From assembly GCA_900543875.1 (NCBI GenBank), contig UQSV01000057.1, positions 1 to 11,306 of the forward strand: a stretch of 11,306 bases of DNA, in the 5' to 3' direction. Made by a program: the position numbers and the translations under genes. Below, in pieces: positions 1 through 6,552 of this stretch. The notes below the pieces were generated by a model. That model did no database searches. It saw only the letters and a program-made list of their open reading frames with translations, and was not told the origin of the DNA. Each line of letters starts with the position of its first letter. Positions within the stretch are counted from its first letter, which is position 1. Origin of the DNA: an uncultured Coriobacteriaceae bacterium (GTDB lineage: Bacteria; Actinomycetota; Coriobacteriia; Coriobacteriales; Atopobiaceae).

Positions 1-187
1 CGCCCACGATCTCCGCGGGCGGTCGCGGGCACGGGAGGCCACCGTCCATCTCGGGGCAGACGCCCACCACGCGCCCGCCGCCCGCGCGCACGCCGGCGAC
101 GAGGGCGGCCACGCACAAAGAAGGGCGAGCGCCGCCGTCATAGCGGCAGTGCTCGCCCAACAGGCATCTGCTGACGATGAGGTCCAC
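1..187 (-). CDS. DUF523 family protein, N-terminal part (cut by window edge)
   Basis: Translating from a GTG at 187-185 gives an open frame of 62 codons to the window edge. It begins VDLIVSRCLLGEHCRYDGGA and later contains GVCPEMDGGLPCPRPPAEI. The CLLGxxCRYDG motif and the CPExxGGLPxPRxPAEI motif, with their paired cysteines, are the signature of the DUF523 (YbbK-like) family, a small Cys-containing domain of unknown biochemical role. The start lies two bases after the stop of the SurA-N-like gene (190). I see no clear Shine-Dalgarno sequence, so translation is probably coupled to that gene. The C-terminal part lies outside the window. The family call rests on motif recognition and is fairly safe; the function is unknown. 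Confidence 0.8.
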   Translation of the reverse strand, partial: MDLIVSRCLLGEHCRYDGGARPSLCVAALVAGVRAGGGRVVGVCPEMDGGLPCPRPPAEIVG

Positions 188-189
188 GG

Positions 190-1074
190 CTAGGCGCCAA
201 GCGTGGCGATCTGAATCGACGCGCCGGTCAGGATGCCGTTCACGTAGTTGGTCCACTCGCTGCTCGCGGTCTGGGAGGCCTGGGCGTACTTCTGGTAGGC
301 CACCGAGTAGGCCATCTGCGCCTGCGCGTAGGTGGCGGCGTTGGGCGTCCAGGACTCGTCCTTGAGGGCGTTGTAGTACTCGCCGTCGGTGCGCGCCCAG
401 GTGTTGTTGGCGCTGTCCCACTCGTCACCGAGCAGACCCACAATGTAGGCGCCGTAGGTGGCGTTGGCGCTGTCCTGGTCATTGTCGGCCGGTGCGTCGG
501 GCGCAGTGGGGGCGGTGGGCGTGTCGGAGCTGCAGACCTTGTCCTTGAGCTTGTACATCATCGCGCTCTGGCGGATGACCTCCTTGGCCTGGTCCTCGGA
601 CAGGCCGTACTGCGAGGCGATCTGCGAGATGTCGGAGACGCCCAGAATCTGCTCGGCGTAGCTCGACAGCTCGTCGTCGGAGACCGTGATGCCCTCGTCA
701 GCGGCCACCTGCTCGAGAATCTTGTTGCGGGCCACCGCGAGCGCGGAGTCGGCGTTGGGCAGCGTGTAGTTGCCATCGTCGTCCTTCACCGCGTCGAGCG
801 AGGTCTGCGACTCGATGGCGTCGCGCACGGTGACGCTCTCGGTCTTGCCCTTGTAGCTGTAGGTGGCGATCACCTGGTCGAGGTCGCCCTCGGCAACGCT
901 CGTCTTGCCCGCGAAGGCCGCAGACAGGCCCGAGCCGCCCAGGACGAAGTGGCCGAGCAGGACGCCCACCACCAGGGCGATGACGACGGCCACCGCCACG
1001 ACCGGCATCCCGAGCGCCTTGGGCGCACCCGCCGCCTTGCTCGACTCTGCGTTGGCACCGTGCTTTGCTGCCAT
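190..1074 (-). CDS. Membrane-anchored extracytoplasmic protein with SurA-N-like helical domain
   Basis: This 294-residue protein has a short polar N-terminus, one strong membrane segment (about residues 22-46) and an extracytoplasmic part. Residues about 80-180 form a helical block with the pattern ARNKILEQVAADEGITVSDDEL, typical of the SurA/PrsA N-terminal chaperone fold. A Thr/Pro/Ala-rich linker follows (about 183-203), then a second helical region rich in Ala, Gln, Tyr and Asn. No parvulin prolyl-isomerase domain is visible, so it may be a chaperone-like or substrate-binding protein rather than an isomerase. I chose the ATG at 1074 because a GAGGTGGGAG ribosome site lies just upstream; an in-frame ATG at 1125 would add 17 residues but lacks a comparable site. 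It sits 87 bases after icd and probably shares a transcript with the DUF523 gene. The exact role is unknown. Confidence 0.75.
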   Translation of the reverse strand: MAAKHGANAESSKAAGAPKALGMPVVAVAVVIALVVGVLLGHFVLGGSGLSAAFAGKTSVAEGDLDQVIATYSYKGKTESVTVRDAIESQTSLDAVKDDDGNYTLPNADSALAVARNKILEQVAADEGITVSDDELSSYAEQILGVSDISQIASQYGLSEDQAKEVIRQSAMMYKLKDKVCSSDTPTAPTAPDAPADNDQDSANATYGAYIVGLLGDEWDSANNTWARTDGEYYNALKDESWTPNAATYAQAQMAYSVAYQKYAQASQTASSEWTNYVNGILTGASIQIATLGA

Positions 1075-1097
1075 GTGAAGCTCCCACCTCATCAAGC

Positions 1098-1121
1098 GGC
1101 CGGGCGCTCGCGCGTCCGGCC
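1098..1121 (-). other. Intergenic hairpin between icd and the SurA-N-like gene
   Basis: A 10-bp stem (1098-1107 with 1112-1121, one G-U pair when read as minus- or plus-strand RNA) closes a four-base loop. It lies 24 bases upstream of the start at 1074. No U-tract follows on the minus strand, so it is not a classic intrinsic terminator. A TATAAG hexamer on the minus strand (1131-1136) lies just upstream and could be a -10 box without a recognisable -35, which would place the hairpin in the 5' leader. It could be a weak terminator for icd, a leader structure or a stability element. Confidence 0.4.
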
Positions 1122-1161
1122 TCACGTTCCCTTATATGGTTCCAGTCTACCCCGCCGCCAC

Positions 1162-2256
1162 CTACGAGAGACGCGCGACCGCCTCGGCAACGGCAGCTCC
1201 ATAGGCACGCGTACCCACGGCGCCGTCGAACGAGCCGGTGAGCGAGCGGCGGATGTCCGCCGTGACCTGCTTGCCCGCCGCGAGCACCTCGCGCACGGCG
1301 GTGCGAATGTTGGCGGCGGCCGCGCCCTCGCCCAGGTGGTCGAGCATCATCGCGGCCGACAGGATCATGGCCGTGGGGTTGGCGATGTCCTTGCCCGCGA
1401 TGTCGGGGGCGCTGCCGTGGGTGGCCTCGAAGATCGCCTGGTTGGCGCCGATGTTGGAGCCGGGCGCCAGGCCCAGGCCGCCCACCAGGCCCGCGCACAG
1501 GTCGCTCACGATGTCGCCGTAGAGGTTGGGCAGCACGAGCACGTCGAAGTCCTCGGGTTGCTGCACGAGGCCCATGCACGTGGCGTCGACGATTCTTGCG
1601 TCGAACTCAATCTCGGGGTAGTCGGCGGCGACGCGCTCGGCGGTGTGCAGGAACAGGCCGTCGGTGCACTTCATGATGTTGGCCTTGTGCACCGCGGTGA
1701 CTTTGTGGCGGCCGTTGGCGCGCGCGTAGTCGAAGGCGTAGCGCACGATGCGCTCCGACCCGCTCACGCTGATGGGCTTGAGCGAGATGGCGGAGTCGGG
1801 CTTGATGGTGCCCGCGCCCGCCGCCTCGACCGTCGCCATGATCTGGCGGGCGCCATCCGTGCCCTCGTCGAACTCGATGCCGGCGTAGAGGTCCTCGGTG
1901 TTCTCGCGCACGATCACGAGGTCGACGTCGTCGTAGCGGCTGCCGTCGCCGGGCATCGAGAGGCAGGGGCGCACGCAGGCGTAGAGGTCGAAGGCGCGGC
2001 GCAGCGCCACGTTGACGCTGCGGAAGCCCGAGCCCACCGGCGTGGTGACGGGACCCTTGATGGCGGTGCCCGTCTCGCGCACAGAGTCGAGGACGCGTTC
2101 GGGAAGGGGCGTGCCCTCCCGCTCCATCACCGCGGCACCGGCCGTCTGGACGTGCCAGTCTATGCGCACGCCCGTCGCGGCGACGACCTCGCGCATGGCA
2201 TCCGAGATCTCGGGGCCAATGCCGTCTCCCGGGATGAGCGTTACCTGGTGGGCCAT
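1162..2256 (-). CDS. icd: NAD-type isocitrate dehydrogenase (isocitrate/isopropylmalate dehydrogenase family)
   Basis: This 364-residue cytoplasmic enzyme would convert isocitrate to 2-oxoglutarate and CO2. The N-terminus LIPGDGIGPEI and the metal/cofactor region NLYGDIVSDLCAGLVGGLG (Asp248, Asp252) are family hallmarks. Catalytic Tyr124 lies in RENTEDLYAGIE and Lys191 in VHKANIMK. The substrate loop GFRSVNVALRR (Ser80, Asn82) matches isocitrate rather than isopropylmalate enzymes. The cofactor loop HGSAPDIAGKD (Asp285-Ile286) is the NAD-type signature; NADP enzymes carry Lys-Tyr there. The ATG at 2256 follows an AGGAGG site eight bases upstream, which favours it over an upstream in-frame ATG at 2319. 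It has its own likely promoter in the 105-base gap. Related oxidative decarboxylases (homoisocitrate, tartrate) cannot be fully excluded. No other TCA-cycle gene is nearby. Confidence 0.87.
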   Translation of the reverse strand: MAHQVTLIPGDGIGPEISDAMREVVAATGVRIDWHVQTAGAAVMEREGTPLPERVLDSVRETGTAIKGPVTTPVGSGFRSVNVALRRAFDLYACVRPCLSMPGDGSRYDDVDLVIVRENTEDLYAGIEFDEGTDGARQIMATVEAAGAGTIKPDSAISLKPISVSGSERIVRYAFDYARANGRHKVTAVHKANIMKCTDGLFLHTAERVAADYPEIEFDARIVDATCMGLVQQPEDFDVLVLPNLYGDIVSDLCAGLVGGLGLAPGSNIGANQAIFEATHGSAPDIAGKDIANPTAMILSAAMMLDHLGEGAAAANIRTAVREVLAAGKQVTADIRRSLTGSFDGAVGTRAYGAAVAEAVARLS

Positions 2257-2289
2257 AGTGCTACCTCCTGTGCTCGATGTGGTGAGGCG

Positions 2290-2319
2290 ATTGTACGCAT
2301 ACGGCGCCCGACCGCACAA
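2290..2319 (-). promoter_or_regulatory. Likely sigma-70-type promoter for icd
   Basis: On the minus strand, TTGTGC (2314-2319) and TACAAT (2290-2295) are separated by 18 bases. This places a transcription start near 2283 and gives a leader of about 27 bases to the icd ATG at 2256. The -10 matches TATAAT at five of six positions; the -35 keeps the TTG. The -35 box lies mostly in the loop of the hairpin at 2301-2336. Confidence 0.5.
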
Positions 2320-2336
2320 CTCGGGTCGGGCGCCGT
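2301..2336. other. Strong hairpin between the HEAT-like gene and icd (possible terminator)
   Basis: A perfect 13-bp GC-rich stem, ACGGCGCCCGACC (2301-2313) with its complement (2324-2336), closes a 10-base loop. It lies downstream of the HEAT-like gene (stop at 2362) and upstream of icd, where a terminator is expected, but neither strand shows a U-tract after it. A second small hairpin, CACGTT-CGA-AACGTG (2339-2353), is adjacent. The icd -35 box falls in the big loop, so the element may both end the upstream operon and overlap the next promoter. Confidence 0.6.
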
Positions 2337-2361
2337 GACACGTTCGAAACGTGCAGCTAGC

Positions 2362-2988
2362 CTACTTGTCGGCCGTCTCGCCCTTGGCGGCGGCGATGAC
2401 GGACTGCGAACAGGTCTTGATGTAGCCGCGGCCGTTCTCGGCATCGAAGGTCAGGCGCGAGACGAGCGCCTCCTTGACCTCGTCGCTGGCGGCGCCGGCG
2501 GCAAAGTCGACGAGCGAGTCGAGCATGGCACGGTAGCCCGGGTCGCCATGGAAGCACTGGATGGCCTCGTCGAGCAGCGGCCAGACCTTGTCGGACTTCT
2601 CGGGCGAGGTGGCGCCCAGGCTCGCGAGCATACGGAAGGCCTCGATGCGCACGCGGCTCGAGTTCTCGTCGAACAGCGACGTCTCCGCGCCCTCGTAGGC
2701 CTTCTCGACGAGGTCGGGGTGGGTCTCGGCGAGCTTGCAGAGGGCGCCCAGGGCCTCCCAGCGGGTCTGCGCCTCGGGGCGGAACAGCGCGTCGATGAGG
2801 GCGTCGACGATGTTGTCGACGTCGGCCTCGATCTTCTCGGGCTGCTCGTAGGCCATGGTCGCCAGCGTCGAGGCGGCCTCCTGGCGCATGCGGCGCACCG
2901 GTCCGCTCAGCTCGTCGATGAGGCGGTCGGTCTCGCTGATGAGACCCTCGCCGAGCTTGCGGCGCGTGGGCTGGTTCTCTTCTGCCAT
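2362..2988 (-). CDS. HEAT-like helical repeat protein
   Basis: This 208-residue soluble, acidic protein is built almost entirely of alternating helices. About four helical-pair repeats of 36-40 residues can be traced from about residue 24 to 175: around VRRMRQEAASTLATMA, ALFRPEAQTRWEALGALCKL, SRVRIEAFRMLASLG and PGYRAMLDSLVDFAAG. The repeated R-x-E-A-x-x-x-L pattern is typical of HEAT/ARM scaffolds, which bind proteins or nucleic acids. There is no signal peptide and no catalytic motif. The ATG at 2988 follows a GGGAG site. It is the last gene of a four-gene operon, starting 12 bases after the stop of the NYN nuclease gene, so it may be a partner or adaptor of that enzyme. That link is inference. 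Confidence 0.75.
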   Translation of the reverse strand: MAEENQPTRRKLGEGLISETDRLIDELSGPVRRMRQEAASTLATMAYEQPEKIEADVDNIVDALIDALFRPEAQTRWEALGALCKLAETHPDLVEKAYEGAETSLFDENSSRVRIEAFRMLASLGATSPEKSDKVWPLLDEAIQCFHGDPGYRAMLDSLVDFAAGAASDEVKEALVSRLTFDAENGRGYIKTCSQSVIAAAKGETADK

Positions 2989-3000
2989 GCAACTACTCCC

Positions 3001-3819
3001 TTATTCGTTGAACCCAAGGACGTTGTAGCCGCCCTTGGTCTTGTTGATCTTGATGAGCTTGAGGCTCGAGGCTTCCTCGAGCAGCTTCGAGAAGCGGCTG
3101 TAGCCGTAGGTGCTCTCCGAGAACTGCGGCTGCTTGCGCACCATCGCCTGCTTGAGGGCCGAGGCCTGGATGGGGCCGTCCTGATCGCGCTGCATCGAGT
3201 CGACGGTTCCCAGGAGCAGCTTGTAGCAGCCCTGCTTGCCCTTGGGCACCACCTTGCGGTAGGCCGGGAGCGCCCCGGGCTGGCCGTCGGCGCCGTCCTT
3301 GCCCTCGGCCTCCTCGACGGGCCGCACGATGTCCTCGTAGAACATGAACTCGTCACACACGTCCACGAGCAGGTTGCTCGTGCTCTCGCGCCTGCCCACG
3401 CCGATCACGGTCTTGTCGTACTCGCGCAGCTTCGCCACGACGGGCGAGAAGTCCGAGTCGCCCGACAGGATCGCGAAGGTGTCGATGTGGCTCTTGGTGA
3501 GGCACATCTCCACCGCGTCGACCGCGAGGCGGATGTCGGCCGAGTTCTTGCCCGTGCTCGCGCGGTCCGGGATCTCAATGAGCTCGATGCCCAGCTCGTG
3601 CAGCGGCGTCACGTCGGCGGCGTAGCGCTGCCAGTCGCAGTAGGCACGGCGCACGGTGATGCGGCCCTTGTCGGCGAGGCGCTCCATGATGCTCTTGACA
3701 TCGATGGGGCTGGCCTTGCCGGGGCCCTTGGCATGAACGCCGCGAAAAGCCAGGTTCTCGTAGTCGATGAGCACGGCGATGGTCCGCGGCGCAGCTCCCA
3801 GATGCTTGGCTGCCGACAT
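3001..3819 (-). CDS. NYN-domain nuclease with C-terminal LOTUS/OST-HTH-like domain
   Basis: This 272-residue cytoplasmic protein has a NYN (PIN-like, LabA/DUF88) nuclease domain at about residues 12-165. Expected acidic motifs are visible: VLIDYENL (Asp19), KNSADIRLAVDA (Asp95) and LSGDSDFSPVV (Asp121, Asp123), the metal-binding set of RNA-cleaving NYN enzymes. After a Gly/Glu-rich linker, residues about 196-268 (from GCYKLLLGTVDSM to KTKGGYNVLGF) have the winged-helix layout of a LOTUS/OST-HTH RNA-binding domain. NYN-LOTUS proteins are known in bacteria, and an RNA-processing role is the usual proposal. The ATG at 3819 was chosen because NYN homology begins close behind it and it sits one base after the upstream stop. 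A GGTAGG-like site lies upstream; the in-frame extension to 3936 just overlaps the upstream gene. The target RNA is unknown. Confidence 0.85.
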   Translation of the reverse strand: MSAAKHLGAAPRTIAVLIDYENLAFRGVHAKGPGKASPIDVKSIMERLADKGRITVRRAYCDWQRYAADVTPLHELGIELIEIPDRASTGKNSADIRLAVDAVEMCLTKSHIDTFAILSGDSDFSPVVAKLREYDKTVIGVGRRESTSNLLVDVCDEFMFYEDIVRPVEEAEGKDGADGQPGALPAYRKVVPKGKQGCYKLLLGTVDSMQRDQDGPIQASALKQAMVRKQPQFSESTYGYSRFSKLLEEASSLKLIKINKTKGGYNVLGFNE

Positions 3820-3820
3820 G

Positions 3821-4255
3821 CTACCTACCACCCTTCCCGTGTCCCTTGGCGTCATCGGAGACGCTGATGAGCTCGGGCTCGGCCTCGCCGGTCTTGGCAC
3901 GCCTGGCCGCGGCGCGGCGCGTGCGGGCGCGCTCACGGTCGCGCTTGCGAGCGGCGGGCGTCATGAGGCGGTCGACGAACTTCCACGGCCCCACGCTCTC
4001 GCCGTAGCCAAACTTGAGGCCCGCGACGGCGCCGGCCACCGCGCCAAAGGCGAAGGTGCCCAGCACCACGTAGCCAAACGCCCACACGAGCATGAACAGC
4101 AGAGACCCCGCGAGCACCGCCACGAGGTTGGCCATGCCGTACTGGGCCGCGCCCTCGCAGCGCGCACCCGCCTCGTCGCCTACGTGAAAGCCGACGACGA
4201 TGCCAAAGACCGCGAACAGCAGGCTCACGACCGTGATTGCGAATCCGTCACTCAC
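3821..4255 (-). CDS. Small integral membrane protein with basic C-terminal tail
   Basis: I do not recognise a named family for this 144-residue protein. Hydrophobic segments lie at about residues 6-26, 42-60 and 61-80; the last is small and Gly/Ala-rich (FGAVAGAVAGLKFGYG). A strongly basic, Arg/Ala-rich cytoplasmic-type stretch follows (about 101-121, RKRDRERARTRRAAARRAK), then a short Gly/Lys/His end. The start is a GTG at 4255-4253, preceded by GAGGAG at good spacing. The gene starts three bases after the stop of the dehydrogenase gene and ends one base before the NYN start, so it is firmly inside the operon. The basic tail could bind RNA, acidic lipid or a partner protein, perhaps tethering the NYN enzyme to the membrane. 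That is speculation. Confidence 0.75.
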   Translation of the reverse strand: MSDGFAITVVSLLFAVFGIVVGFHVGDEAGARCEGAAQYGMANLVAVLAGSLLFMLVWAFGYVVLGTFAFGAVAGAVAGLKFGYGESVGPWKFVDRLMTPAARKRDRERARTRRAAARRAKTGEAEPELISVSDDAKGHGKGGR

Positions 4256-4258
4256 GAG

Positions 4259-5404
4259 CTACTCCTCGTGGCCGCAACCACAGTCGGAGCCCTCGCCGTG
4301 GCCACCGCAGCAGCATTCGTGGTCGTCGCCGTGCTCGTGGCCGTGGCCGCCGCAGCACTCGTGGCCATCGTCGTGTCCGTGGCCGCCGCAGCAGCCGTCG
4401 CCGTGGCCGCCGCAGCACTCGTGGCCCTCGCCGTGCTCGTGGCCGCAGCCGCAGCCCTCGCCCTCGGGGGCGTACTGGCTCACGTCGAGCTTGCCCCAGT
4501 CGAGGCCGGCAGCGGCGGCGTCGGCCTGCTCGGCGTACAGCAGGCCGATGGCCTGGGTGCCCAGGCGCGCGCCGCCAATCTGGCAGAGCATGTCATAGAG
4601 CGTGAAGGCCGTCTCGGCACCCGGCAGGGTGATCTGCAGGTCCTCGGACTGCTCGAGCGCAAGGCCCAGGTCCTTGCGAAAGTGCTCGACGAGGAAGCCC
4701 GGCTTGTAGTCACCTTCGAGCGCCTTGGGGCCAAGGCCGGCAAGGGCGCGCGAGCCGCCCATGCCGCCGCCCACCATCTCGAGCATCTTGGCCACGTCGA
4801 TGCCGCCCTGCGTGGCGAGGGCCAGGGCGTCGGCCATGCCCACCATGCAGCCGGCGAGCGACACCTGGTTGCAGAGCTTGGCCGTCTGGCCGGCGCCGGC
4901 CGAGCCAAAGTAGAAGATCTTGGACGAGAAGGTCTCGAGCAGCGCGGCAATCGGGGCGGCGTCGGCCTCCTCGCAGCCCATGATGAGCGTGAGGGTGCCG
5001 TCGATGGCGCCCTGCTCGCCGCCCGTCACCGGGCAGTCGACGGCGTGCTTGTCCTCAACCTCGGCCGCGTCGTGGATGTCGCGGGCGAGCTGGGCCGAGG
5101 AGGTCGTGAGGTCGACGAGCCAGGCACCCTTCTTGGCGGCGCGGATGAGGCCGTCGCTGGCGAGGTAGACGTCCTCGACGTCGGAGGGGTAGCCGAGCAT
5201 CGTGAAGATGACGTCGGCGCCCTTGGCGGCCTCGGCGGGGCTGTTTGCCCAGATGGCGCCGCGCTCGATGAGGCCGGCGGTCTTCTCCTTGGTGCGGTTG
5301 TAGACCGTGAGCTCGTAGCCGGCGTCCATGAGGTGGCCGGCGATAGGCGCGCCCATGATGCCGGCGCCGATGAAGGCGACCTTGAGACTGGCGGTGGTGG
5401 TCAT
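4259..5404 (-). CDS. 3-hydroxyisobutyrate-dehydrogenase-family oxidoreductase with Cys/His/Gly-rich C-terminal tail
   Basis: Residues 1 to about 312 of this 381-residue protein form a complete beta-hydroxyacid dehydrogenase. They include the Rossmann motif FIGAGIMGAPIAGHL, the substrate motif DCPVTGGEQGAIDGTLTLIM, the catalytic helix GSAGAGQTAKLCNQ (Lys176, Asn179) and KDLGLAL in the helical domain. Such enzymes use NAD(P) on 3-hydroxyisobutyrate, tartronate semialdehyde or similar small hydroxyacids; the substrate cannot be fixed from sequence. Unusually, residues 318-381 are almost only Gly, Cys, His, Asp and Glu (13 Cys, 13 His), with units such as HECCGGHG, so metal binding is likely. The family normally ends near residue 290-300. 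The ATG at 5404 has an AAGGG site upstream. It is the first gene of a four-gene operon. Confidence 0.85.
   Translation of the reverse strand: MTTTASLKVAFIGAGIMGAPIAGHLMDAGYELTVYNRTKEKTAGLIERGAIWANSPAEAAKGADVIFTMLGYPSDVEDVYLASDGLIRAAKKGAWLVDLTTSSAQLARDIHDAAEVEDKHAVDCPVTGGEQGAIDGTLTLIMGCEEADAAPIAALLETFSSKIFYFGSAGAGQTAKLCNQVSLAGCMVGMADALALATQGGIDVAKMLEMVGGGMGGSRALAGLGPKALEGDYKPGFLVEHFRKDLGLALEQSEDLQITLPGAETAFTLYDMLCQIGGARLGTQAIGLLYAEQADAAAAGLDWGKLDVSQYAPEGEGCGCGHEHGEGHECCGGHGDGCCGGHGHDDGHECCGGHGHEHGDDHECCCGGHGEGSDCGCGHEE
4341..4426. repeat. Direct repeat inside the Cys/His tail coding region
   Basis: The same 26 bases occur at 4341-4366 and 4401-4426, a period of exactly 60 bases (20 codons). 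They encode the repeated GHECCGGHG-type unit of the dehydrogenase tail, and shorter variants flank both copies. This indicates that the tail grew by in-frame duplication, and that its length could vary between strains. Confidence 0.8.
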
Positions 5405-5428
5405 GCGTTTCCCTTCTTCATGCGTGCG

Positions 5429-5456
5429 GCGCCGCGGACGGGGATGTCCGCGGCGC
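5429..5456. other. Perfect intergenic hairpin between the DegV-family gene and the dehydrogenase operon
   Basis: An 11-bp perfect GC stem, GCGCCGCGGAC (5429-5439) with its complement (5446-5456), closes a six-base loop within the 74-base gap. It sits after the DegV-family stop (5479) and 25 bases before the dehydrogenase ATG (5404). Minus-strand sequence after it is purine-rich rather than U-rich. It may be a U-less terminator, an RNA stability element or a leader structure. Confidence 0.55.
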
Positions 5457-5478
5457 GCAGGTCAGACGATGTGTGCGG

Positions 5479-6552
5479 CTACTTGTTGCCGCGGACGCGC
5501 TTGGCGATGCGGTCGGTGAACGAGAGCGACTCCCTGCGGTCCTTGCCCCAGAAGACGCAGGCGACCATGCCCGGTCCCACATGGGCGCCGATGACCGGGC
5601 TCACCGAGCTGTGGATGATGGGGATGTCGGCGCAGCCCGGCTCCTTGCGGATCTGGTCCTCGAGCCACTTGGCGTCCTTCTCGGCGTCGGAGCTCACGAT
5701 GCCGATGGGCATGTGGGTCACCACGCCCTCGGTGCCGATGTAGTTCTCCTTGAAGTCCGAGATGATGGCGCGCAGGGCCTTCTTGCGACCGCGGCACATG
5801 CCGCGCAGCGTGAGGGCACCGTTGAGGTCGTAGGACAGCTCGGGCTTGATGTCGAGCTTGCCGCCCACCTGGGCAGCCGCGGGCGGGATGCGGCCGCCGC
5901 GGGCCAGGGCGTCGAAGCTCTCGAGCGTGAAATAGCCCTGGATGTAGTAGCGGGCCTCCTCCACCCAGTCGACGAGCTCGCGGGCCGTGAGGCCGTTGCC
6001 CACCTGGCGCACGGCCTCGATGGCGAGCAGCTCGGCGGCGGCAGACGGGCACAGGTTGTCGACGACGTAGAGCTCGTAGCCCGGGTGCGCCTCGCGCACC
6101 ATCTCGGCCGCCTGGCGCGCCGCGTCGACGCTCGAGGACAGGCCGCGGGTAAAGGCGAGGTAGACCGCGGGCACCCCCGAGGCGGCCGCGCGCTCGAACA
6201 CCTCGAGGTAGTGTCCCGGGGTGACGGCGGCGGTGGTGGCATGCTCGCCGTTCCTCATGCGCTCGTAGAACTCGTGCGGCGTCATCGACTTCCACAGGTC
6301 GTCCGCGTGCTCGCCGTCGTTCATGACGAACGAGAAGTGCACGACCTCGACGCCGAGGGCGCGGGCGACCTCGGGGGCGAAGTCGGCGCACGAGTCGACG
6401 ATGATGCGGCACTGGCCGTCGCGGCGATAGCTCGCGCCCGCCTGGGCGACCATCGGGTCGTTGGCGGGCACGTTGGCTTCGCATGCGACGGCCGCGGGCT
6501 CGGCAGAACCCGCGGCCTGGATGTTAGGGTTTTCGCTGGTATCGCTAGTCAT
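5479..6552 (-). CDS. DegV-family (EDD-fold) fatty-acid-binding protein
   Basis: This 357-residue protein has a DegV domain from about residue 48 to the end. It shows CRIIVDSCADF at the start, TTAAVTPGHYLEVFE, FTRGLSSSVDAARQA, LARGGRIPPAAAQVGGKLDIKPEL and, near the C-terminus, IGAHVGPGMVACVFWG, all in the order typical of the family. DegV proteins bind a single fatty acid; Firmicute FakB relatives present it to the kinase FakA, but no fakA-like gene is in the window. The N-terminal 47 residues are polar and low-complexity, longer than usual. I chose the ATG at 6552 (GAGGAG site, nine bases upstream) over the in-frame ATG at 6594. The start overlaps the end of hpf by eight bases, so the two are translationally coupled. 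Which fatty acid it binds is unknown. Confidence 0.88.
   Translation of the reverse strand: MTSDTSENPNIQAAGSAEPAAVACEANVPANDPMVAQAGASYRRDGQCRIIVDSCADFAPEVARALGVEVVHFSFVMNDGEHADDLWKSMTPHEFYERMRNGEHATTAAVTPGHYLEVFERAAASGVPAVYLAFTRGLSSSVDAARQAAEMVREAHPGYELYVVDNLCPSAAAELLAIEAVRQVGNGLTARELVDWVEEARYYIQGYFTLESFDALARGGRIPPAAAQVGGKLDIKPELSYDLNGALTLRGMCRGRKKALRAIISDFKENYIGTEGVVTHMPIGIVSSDAEKDAKWLEDQIRKEPGCADIPIIHSSVSPVIGAHVGPGMVACVFWGKDRRESLSFTDRIAKRVRGNK

Noticed and set aside
1162..2256. 3-isopropylmalate dehydrogenase (leuB) as the identity of this gene
   Set aside because: The substrate loop has the Ser-x-Asn pattern of isocitrate dehydrogenases and lacks the leuB-type Arg-rich loop, and no leucine genes are nearby.
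949..3867. A 972-codon open frame on the plus strand
   Set aside because: It lies antisense to three clearly recognisable minus-strand genes (icd, HEAT-like, NYN). It is rich in Ala, Val, His and Arg with no family motif, as expected for a shadow frame in GC-rich DNA.
4263..4450. Repeats that could suggest a CRISPR array or a separate metallothionein gene
   Set aside because: The repeats are in frame and encode the C-terminus of the dehydrogenase. There are no spacers of constant length and no separate start codon with a ribosome site.
3767..5743. A 658-codon plus-strand frame with hydrophobic Ala/Val runs that look like membrane segments
   Set aside because: The Ala/Val runs are the antisense reading of the His/Cys/Gly tail codons of the dehydrogenase. 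The frame also crosses other well-supported genes.
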